Of a stretch of 27,706 nucleotides of DNA, positions 22,480 to 27,706 are shown in pieces; the first letter of the stretch is position 1; every line of letters starts with the position of its first letter. The stretch comes from CAZEER01 sp964586315 (GTDB lineage: Bacteria; Fidelibacterota; Marinisomatia; Marinisomatales; UBA1611), in NCBI GenBank assembly GCA_964586315.1, contig CAZPHE010000026.1, positions 1-27,706 on the forward strand, in the 5' to 3' direction. Below the pieces are notes generated by a model. The model saw only the letters and a list, made by a program, of their open reading frames with translations. It did no database searches and was not told the origin of the DNA. The position numbers were made by a program, and so were the translations under genes.

Positions 22480-23396
22480 AAGACTTTAAACCACTTAAAT
22501 CTTCAGTATTAACAATTGGTTCATATGATGGAATTCATAGAGGTCATCAAAAGATTTTATCTACATTAGTAGATCATTCTAATTTTAGAAAAATTCCTTC
22601 AGTTCTAGTTACCTTTGATCCACATCCTCGTCATATTTTAGATCTAAAATCTAAAAAACTATCACTTATAATGAGCATCAATCAGAAATTAGAAATTATT
22701 AATTCCTTAGGAGTGAGTCTGGTATATATTATTAATTTTACAATAGAGTTTTCAAAGATCACTGCTAATGAGTTTCTTGTGAATACAATAATCAAATATT
22801 TTAATCCGGAGTTTATAATTATTGGATATAATCATCATTTTGGTAATAAAAGAGCCGGTAGTGCAACATTTTTAGAAGAATTTTGCAAAAAACAATCTAT
22901 TGGTCTTGAAGTTATTAAGCCAATTTTAGATGATAAAAAGGATATTTCTAGTTCGAGAATTCGTCAATTAATTAAAGAAGGGTTTATTCGAAAAGTAAAT
23001 TTTGAATTAGGTGCCGTTTTTAGTTTTAATGTAAAAGTTGTACATGGCTCAGGTCGTGGTAAAAATTTAAATTTTCCAACAGCTAATGTGATACCAGTTG
23101 ATAAAAATCAAATATTACCAAAAAATGGTGTTTATTTTGTCAAGGGAAGGTTTATTGGACTTAATCCATATGGTATGTGTAATTTCGGCATGAGACCTAC
23201 CTTTGAAGAAAATAATCTAGTGATGGAAATACATTTTTTCCATGATAAGATAGATAGCCTATATGGGAAAGAGATAAGAGTAGAGTTTTTAGAAAGGATA
23301 CGGGACGAAAAAAAATTTCCCACATCAGAAGAATTAGTCAAGCAATTACATAAAGATAAACAAAAATGCCTTGAATTAAGAGGTAAGTACGAATAG
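22458..23396 (+). CDS. ribF: Bifunctional riboflavin kinase / FMN adenylyltransferase
   Basis: A 312-aa enzyme converting riboflavin to FMN and then FAD. The N-terminal adenylyltransferase domain has the nucleotidyl-transferase motif GSYDGIHRGH (21-30), FDPHPRHIL, IIGYNHHFG and SSSRIRQLI. The C-terminal kinase domain has GSGRGKNLNFPTANV (about 197-211), the PTAN kinase motif, and MCNFGMRPTFEE followed by the EIHFF strand. Both active sites look complete. It begins 22 bases inside truB and its TAG stop overlaps the Shine-Dalgarno of rpsO, so expression is tightly linked to the operon. Confidence 0.97.
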   Translation: MEIIRSLKDFKPLKSSVLTIGSYDGIHRGHQKILSTLVDHSNFRKIPSVLVTFDPHPRHILDLKSKKLSLIMSINQKLEIINSLGVSLVYIINFTIEFSKITANEFLVNTIIKYFNPEFIIIGYNHHFGNKRAGSATFLEEFCKKQSIGLEVIKPILDDKKDISSSRIRQLIKEGFIRKVNFELGAVFSFNVKVVHGSGRGKNLNFPTANVIPVDKNQILPKNGVYFVKGRFIGLNPYGMCNFGMRPTFEENNLVMEIHFFHDKIDSLYGKEIRVEFLERIRDEKKFPTSEELVKQLHKDKQKCLELRGKYE

Positions 23397-23406
23397 GAGC
23401 GATAAA

Positions 23407-23676
23407 ATGCCTATCACTAAAGAAGAAAAACAAAAATACGTTGAACAATTTGGTAAAGATGCAAATGACAGTGGAGCACCAGAAGTACAAATTGCAATCT
23501 TAACACATCGTATTCGAGAATTAACAGATCATGTTAAAATACATAAAAAAGATAATCATACAAGAAGGGGTCTTGTGAAATTAGTATCTAAACGAAAAAA
23601 AATGTTAAAATATCTAATACGTCAAAATTCTGCGTCTTATGTGAAATTAATAAAAGAGTTATCAATAAGAGGTTGA
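23407..23676 (+). CDS. rpsO: 30S ribosomal protein S15
   Basis: An 89-aa four-helix S15, which binds the central junction of 16S rRNA early in assembly. Conserved stretches include GAPEVQIAILTHRIRELTDH, the HKKDNHTRRGL loop and SKRKKMLKYL. A good Shine-Dalgarno AGGAG (23395-23399) lies seven bases before the ATG, among the strongest RBSs in the window, as expected for a highly expressed gene. In E. coli S15 represses its own translation through an mRNA pseudoknot; no such structure was evident here by eye. Confidence 0.98.
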   Translation: MPITKEEKQKYVEQFGKDANDSGAPEVQIAILTHRIRELTDHVKIHKKDNHTRRGLVKLVSKRKKMLKYLIRQNSASYVKLIKELSIRG

Positions 23677-23712
23677 ATTTTATAGATAACTCAATAAAAA
23701 AGAGAAAAAATA

Positions 23713-25869
23713 ATGAAAATGAAAGAAAGTACAATCGCTGGAAAAACCATGCGATTAGAGACAGGAAGAATTGCACGTCAAAGTAATGGTTCGGTATTAG
23801 TTAGTCTTGGAGAGACGACCGTATTAGCTACGGTTAATGCTGCTAAAGAACCAAGAGAAGATATTGATTTTTTTCCGTTACAAGTTGAATATAGGGAAAA
23901 ACATTATGCCGGAGGTAAAATACCTGGAGGGTTTTTTAAAAGAGAAGCAAGACCGGCAGAGCATGAAGTTTTAACAAGCAGGCTTACTGATCGTCCAATA
24001 AGACCGTTGTTTCCCAAAGGGTTTAAAAACGAAACTCAAATTATGATCACCGTTCTTCAAAGTGACGGTGAAAATATGGCCGATACATTGGCAGGTGTGG
24101 GTGCATCAGCAGCATTGATGACATCATCTATACCTTGGAATGGTCCTATAGCAACTGTTCGTGTAGGACAAGTTGATGGCGTTTTTATTATTAATCCTAC
24201 AAGATCAGAATTAGAAAACTCTAATATGGAATTAGTTGTTTCAGGAAATAATGAAACTGTGGTTATGGTTGAAGGTGAGGCAGAATTTATGTCCGAGACT
24301 GAAATGCTAGATGGTCTAAAACAGGCACATAGTGTTATAAAGGAGATCATAGATTTGCAAAATGATTTAGTTTCTTCTTTAGAAATTGTTAAAGATAATT
24401 TTGTAATCCCTGAACCAGATGAATCTCTTGTTTCTGCAGTTGAAAGTGAGCTAGGGAACAAAATTGATGATATTATAAGAATTGAAGATAAACACGAACG
24501 CTCTACTTCAAAAAATGATATGATTGATTTTATATTAAATAATTTAGAAGAAAACTTTCCTGAGCAAGAAAACTTAATAAAATCAATTATAGATGATCGA
24601 TTTAAATTTGCTTTTAGGGAACAAATTTTATCTGATGGAGTAAGGAGTGATGGCAGATCTAACACAGATATTCGAACCATTACCGTCGAGGCAGGTATTT
24701 TATCAAGAACTCATGGATCAGCATTGTTTACTCGAGGAGAAACCCAAGCATTAGTAGTGACGACATTAGGCTCAAAAAGTGATGAAATGATTATTGATAG
24801 TATGGATGATGATTATAAAAAATCTTATTATTTGCACTATAATTTTCCACCTTATTGTGTTGGTGAAGTGGGCAGAATAGGTTTTACTGGTAGAAGAGAA
24901 ATCGGTCATGGAAATCTTGCACAAAGAGCTATTAAACCCGTTCTTCCAGATTACGATGATTTTCCATATACCATTCGCGTAGTTTCTGAAATAATGGAAT
25001 CTAATGGATCATCTTCAATGGCATCAGTATGTGGTGGATCTTTGTCACTTATGAGCGCTGGGGCACCTTTAAAATCACCAGTAGCAGGAATAGCTATGGG
25101 ATTAATAACAGATGGTAAACGCCATGCGATATTAAGCGATATTTTGGGTATGGAAGACCATTTAGGTGATATGGATTTTAAGGTCGCTGGCACAAAAGAT
25201 GGCATTACAGCTATTCAACTAGATTTAAAAATAGAAGGTTTATCATTTGAATTAATGGAAGAAGCTTTAAAACAGGCAAAAGAAGGAAGGCTCCATATTT
25301 TAGAAAAAATGAATGAAGTTTTACCAGAAGCCAACGAAATATCTCCTTATGCACCCAGAATTATGTCTCTTATGATAAATCCTGAAAAAATAGGTGCCTT
25401 AATAGGTCCTGGAGGAAAAAATATAAAGAAAATTATTGAAGATACAGAATGCGAAGTTAATGTTGATGATGATGGGTTAGTGACAGTTGCAGGTGCAAAT
25501 ACTGAAAAATGTAATGAGGCCGTTGAATTAGTTAAAGCCATAACATTTGAGCCAGAGGTTGGGATGGAATTTGACGCTAAAGTTACTCGACTAATGTCTT
25601 TTGGTGCTTTTGTTGAATTTGCACCAGGACGAGAAGGTATGGTACATATTTCTGAATTAGAGTGGCATCGTGTTGAAAAAGTTGAAGATATACTGAAACC
25701 AGGCGATAATGTGAGGGTAAGACTTATTAAAATTGATGATCAAGGTAGATTGGATTTTAGTAGAAAAGCACTAATTGAAAAACCAGAAGGCTATGTTGAA
25801 AGACCTAAAAGACCTCGTAGAGATAATAAACGAGGTGGGGGTAGAAATTTTAAAAAACGTAGATTCTAA
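23713..25869 (+). CDS. pnp: Polyribonucleotide nucleotidyltransferase (PNPase)
   Basis: A 718-aa phosphorolytic 3'-5' exoribonuclease of the RNA degradosome. In order: first RNase PH domain (about 10-140; GKIPGGFFKREARPAEHEVL), a helical linker, second catalytic RNase PH domain (about 310-540; SRTHGSALFTRGETQALV and LSDILGMEDHLGDMDFKVAG), KH domain (about 555-610; IGALIGPGGKNIKKII) and S1 domain (about 615-685; SFGAFVEFAPGREGMVHISE). The tail is rich in Arg, Lys and Gly (RPKRPRRDNKRGGG), an RNA-binding extension. It lies 36 bases after rpsO, the classic pair. An all-AT hairpin follows the stop. Confidence 0.98.
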   Translation: MKMKESTIAGKTMRLETGRIARQSNGSVLVSLGETTVLATVNAAKEPREDIDFFPLQVEYREKHYAGGKIPGGFFKREARPAEHEVLTSRLTDRPIRPLFPKGFKNETQIMITVLQSDGENMADTLAGVGASAALMTSSIPWNGPIATVRVGQVDGVFIINPTRSELENSNMELVVSGNNETVVMVEGEAEFMSETEMLDGLKQAHSVIKEIIDLQNDLVSSLEIVKDNFVIPEPDESLVSAVESELGNKIDDIIRIEDKHERSTSKNDMIDFILNNLEENFPEQENLIKSIIDDRFKFAFREQILSDGVRSDGRSNTDIRTITVEAGILSRTHGSALFTRGETQALVVTTLGSKSDEMIIDSMDDDYKKSYYLHYNFPPYCVGEVGRIGFTGRREIGHGNLAQRAIKPVLPDYDDFPYTIRVVSEIMESNGSSSMASVCGGSLSLMSAGAPLKSPVAGIAMGLITDGKRHAILSDILGMEDHLGDMDFKVAGTKDGITAIQLDLKIEGLSFELMEEALKQAKEGRLHILEKMNEVLPEANEISPYAPRIMSLMINPEKIGALIGPGGKNIKKIIEDTECEVNVDDDGLVTVAGANTEKCNEAVELVKAITFEPEVGMEFDAKVTRLMSFGAFVEFAPGREGMVHISELEWHRVEKVEDILKPGDNVRVRLIKIDDQGRLDFSRKALIEKPEGYVERPKRPRRDNKRGGGRNFKKRRF

Positions 25870-25874
25870 AATAT

Positions 25875-25903
25875 ATTATAAATATCATTATCATATTTAT
25901 AAT
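25875..25903 (+). terminator. AT-only hairpin after pnp, possible operon end
   Basis: ATTATAAATAT (25875-25885) and ATATTTATAAT (25893-25903) are perfect 11-base inverted repeats around CATTATC, five bases after the pnp stop. The stem has no GC pairs and no T run follows, so it would be a weak terminator. It might instead protect the 3' end of the mRNA or be a DNA-binding dyad. Confidence 0.4.
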
Positions 25904-25967
25904 TAAACATATGTTAATGCAGATCTATTGTTTCTAATTACTTTGAAATACTTTCAGGTTTCAATGA

Positions 25968-27218
25968 ATGAAAAAACCAAATTTATCCAAACATTTTCAA
26001 AGACGTTTACCTTCTTCAATTAGAAAAGCTCAAATTGCATTTGATAAAAGAAAAGACAAAAATTTAATAAATGTAATAAATCTTTCCATAGGTAATGTTT
26101 CACTTCCTATGTACCCTGCAATGCAGGAAAGAATGAAGAAACTAGGGAAAACAGTTTTTTCGGATGGTGTTGTTCCTTATACACCAAGTGCTGGTACAAA
26201 AGAAACTAGAAAAGCCTTTTTAAATATTCTGGAAGCATCGGGTATGGATTCATCTAATTTGTTTGTGAATATAACAGATGGTGGTTCATCAGCCATGGAA
26301 CTTATGCTCTTGGGAGTAAGTGGACCATCTTCATTAAGACCAATTGTGTTATTAGATCCGGCTTATACAAATTATATTGAATTTTCTAAAAGGCTGAATG
26401 TTCCAATTGTTACAACCGAAAGAAAAATAAATGATGATGGCTCCTTTAAAAAATTAGATTTAAATAATTTAAAACATATTATTGAATTAAATAACCCTAC
26501 AGCTGTTTTAGTTATACCTTACGATAATCCTACAGGACAATTTTTATCCCAAAATGAATTAGATGAAATTGCTAAAATATGTGTTGAATATGGATTATGG
26601 TTAGTGAGTGACGAAGCCTATCGTCCTTTATGCTATAAAAAAAACAATTTTTCAAGTATTTGGAAAATTTCTAAACAAAATATTCCCGGTATAAAAGGCT
26701 ATAGAATAAGCATTGAATCTGCATCAAAAGTTTGGAATGCTTGTGGATTAAGAATTGGCGGTATTATAACTGATAATGAAAAGTTTCATATAAAAGCTAT
26801 ATCAGAGTATACTGCAAATTTATGTGCTAATACATTAGGTCAAAATATATTTGGAGTCCTTGCCTATGAGTCACATGAAAAAATTCAAAGCTTATTTTTT
26901 TTTAAAGAAAATTTAGAAAATGAAATTCCTGGTTTGATTGTAACCCAACCAGAAGCCGCTATTTATTGTGTTATTGATTTTAAAAATATTTGTAATGATG
27001 AATTTGATGTAGAACATTTTGTTCATTATTGTGCAACCCAAGGAAAAGTAAGATTAGATAATATTCTTTATACATTATTATTAGCACCAATGACTGGATT
27101 TTATTCAAATCCAAAATTAGGAAAAACTCAATTAAGATTATCAATTGTAGAATCCCCTGAGCTAATGAGAAAAAGTCCAAAAATCCTTTCAAAATTATAT
27201 AAATCATATTTAAAATAA
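25968..27218 (+). CDS. Class I/II PLP-dependent aminotransferase
   Basis: A 416-aa fold-type I PLP enzyme. Seen are SDGVVPYTPSAGTKETRKAF, the NITDGGSSAMELMLL cofactor-phosphate loop, PYDNPTG with N187, VSDEAYR with D215 (pyridine nitrogen) and Y218, and the Schiff-base lysine K254 in SIESASKVWNACGLRIGG. The C-terminal substrate arginine is in TQLRLSIVE. All key residues are present. The substrate could be aspartate, an aromatic amino acid or a related oxo acid; sequence alone does not decide. It stands alone about 100 bases after pnp. The ATG at 25968 follows an out-of-frame ATG four bases earlier. Confidence 0.88.
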   Translation: MKKPNLSKHFQRRLPSSIRKAQIAFDKRKDKNLINVINLSIGNVSLPMYPAMQERMKKLGKTVFSDGVVPYTPSAGTKETRKAFLNILEASGMDSSNLFVNITDGGSSAMELMLLGVSGPSSLRPIVLLDPAYTNYIEFSKRLNVPIVTTERKINDDGSFKKLDLNNLKHIIELNNPTAVLVIPYDNPTGQFLSQNELDEIAKICVEYGLWLVSDEAYRPLCYKKNNFSSIWKISKQNIPGIKGYRISIESASKVWNACGLRIGGIITDNEKFHIKAISEYTANLCANTLGQNIFGVLAYESHEKIQSLFFFKENLENEIPGLIVTQPEAAIYCVIDFKNICNDEFDVEHFVHYCATQGKVRLDNILYTLLLAPMTGFYSNPKLGKTQLRLSIVESPELMRKSPKILSKLYKSYLK

Positions 27219-27245
27219 TTCAAAATTCATTTCTATTGAAATAAC

Positions 27246-27279
27246 AAGATATCTTATTTATATTAAAGTATAACTTTAA
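27246..27279. promoter_or_regulatory. Two perfect dyads upstream of the MerR-like gene
   Basis: AAGATATCTT (27246-27255) is a 10-base palindrome. TTAAAGT (27263-27269) and ACTTTAA (27273-27279) are 7-base arms around ATA. The second ends 12 bases before the GTG. MerR-family proteins bind dyads in promoters, often their own, so autoregulation is a reasonable but untested reading. Confidence 0.45.
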
Positions 27280-27291
27280 GTAATAATTATT

Positions 27292-27654
27292 GTGGCAAAA
27301 GTACAACCGAAAGTAAAAAAGCTTTATTATTCAATTGGAGAAGTAAGTGAATTAACCCAATTAAAAGCCTATGTTTTAAGGTATTGGGAAACTGAATTTT
27401 CACAGTTAAAACCACCAAAGAATAGAGCAGGGAATCGTACATATAGACAAAAAGATATCGATACAATCCTCAATATAAAAGATCTCTTATATAATAAAAA
27501 ATATACAATAGATGGAGCACGTTCAGTATTATCTGGAAAAGAAACTGTTTATAAAGTTTCAAGAAAAAATGGTCCTTTAAATGAAAAGCAGAAAATTATT
27601 ATAAAAAAAATAAAAGAAGATCTTTCGGATATTTTATCAATTATTTCAAAATAA
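27292..27654 (+). CDS. MerR-family transcriptional regulator
   Basis: A 120-aa protein with an N-terminal MerR winged helix-turn-helix: YYSIGEVSELTQLKAYVLRYWETEFSQLKPPKNRAGNRTYRQKDIDTILNIKDLL (about residues 12-68). The region after it (DGARSVLSGKE, then KQKIIIKKIKEDLSDILSII) is a short helix suited to dimerisation. It has no effector-binding domain or cysteine ligands, so it belongs to the short, sensor-less type common in Bacteroidetes-Chlorobi relatives. The start is GTG at 27292; no Shine-Dalgarno is obvious. The target genes are unknown; two dyads upstream may be its own operator. tRNA-Pro follows six bases after the stop. Confidence 0.87.
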   Translation: MAKVQPKVKKLYYSIGEVSELTQLKAYVLRYWETEFSQLKPPKNRAGNRTYRQKDIDTILNIKDLLYNKKYTIDGARSVLSGKETVYKVSRKNGPLNEKQKIIIKKIKEDLSDILSIISK

Positions 27655-27660
27655 TAATTT

Positions 27661-27706
27661 CGGAGCGTGGCGCAGCCCGGTAGCGCACCACAATGGGGTT
27701 GTGGGG
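27661..27706 (+). tRNA. tRNA-Pro(GGG), 5' part, cut by the window edge
   Basis: The 5' acceptor strand CGGAGCG, the D arm (GCGC, CCGGTA loop region, GCGC) and the anticodon stem CCACA/TGTGG with loop ATGGGGT are visible, giving anticodon GGG (proline). The T arm and 3' end lie beyond the window. The leading C at position 1 is typical of tRNA-Pro. Confidence 0.9.

Noticed and set aside
24057..24680. 207-codon minus-strand frame inside pnp
   Set aside because: It is antisense to the well-conserved PNPase linker and has serine-rich low-complexity content typical of reverse-frame artefacts.

Overview
The window is a low-GC bacterial chromosome segment, roughly 30% GC by eye. The best lineage guess is Candidatus Marinimicrobia (SAR406 / Neomarinimicrobiota) or a near relative in the wider Bacteroidetes-Chlorobi-Fibrobacteres neighbourhood. 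Three things support this: a secreted protein ending in a type IX secretion (T9SS/Por) sorting domain with the ENYPNPFN signature, many small lipoproteins with Ig/PKD-like or MORN-variant repeats, and a MerR-like regulator of the type common in those groups. This is an inference from motifs; no database search was possible.

Layout. Positions 1-685 are the right end of an integrated element. They hold the N-terminal 189 codons of a tyrosine integrase on the minus strand, reading off the window edge, then a 3' fragment of tRNA-Ala(GGC) that lacks its 5' acceptor strand and most of the D arm, then the original tRNA terminator. The element therefore lies to the left, and ordinary chromosome resumes at about 686.

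Positions 800-16,130 are an accessory, loosely packed, mostly plus-strand region. In order it holds a 27-aa membrane peptide, a soluble BtuF-like cobalamin-binding protein, an IPNS-type 2OG-Fe(II) oxygenase, a VC0807-type membrane protein, a T9SS-exported purple-acid-phosphatase-like protein, a cupin coupled to an alpha/beta hydrolase lipoprotein, a CxxC protein of unknown function, an EamA transporter coupled to CutC, a 37-aa membrane peptide, an HExxH lipoprotein, a MOSC protein (the only complete minus-strand gene), three unrecognised small proteins, a secreted MORN-variant protein, two paralogous Ig/PKD-like lipoproteins, a MazG-like pyrophosphatase and one more unknown.

Positions 16,299-25,903 are housekeeping: tRNA-Arg(CCT), a TPR membrane protein, then the conserved transcription-translation operon rimP-nusA-infB-rbfA-truB-ribF-rpsO-pnp. 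A terminator-like hairpin sits directly before rimP. nusA and rbfA appear to start at TTG. Several gene pairs overlap and are probably translationally coupled. The right end holds an aminotransferase, a MerR-like regulator preceded by two perfect dyads, and the first 46 bases of tRNA-Pro(GGG).

No CRISPR array, defence island, toxin-antitoxin pair or clear biosynthetic cluster was found. The most interesting signals are the tRNA-Ala attachment junction, a recurring GGATGATAGGTAAATTTT-like element that in three cases ends exactly five bases before the start codon (candidate leaderless promoters), two tiny single-helix membrane peptides, the rimP leader hairpin, and several dyads near starts.
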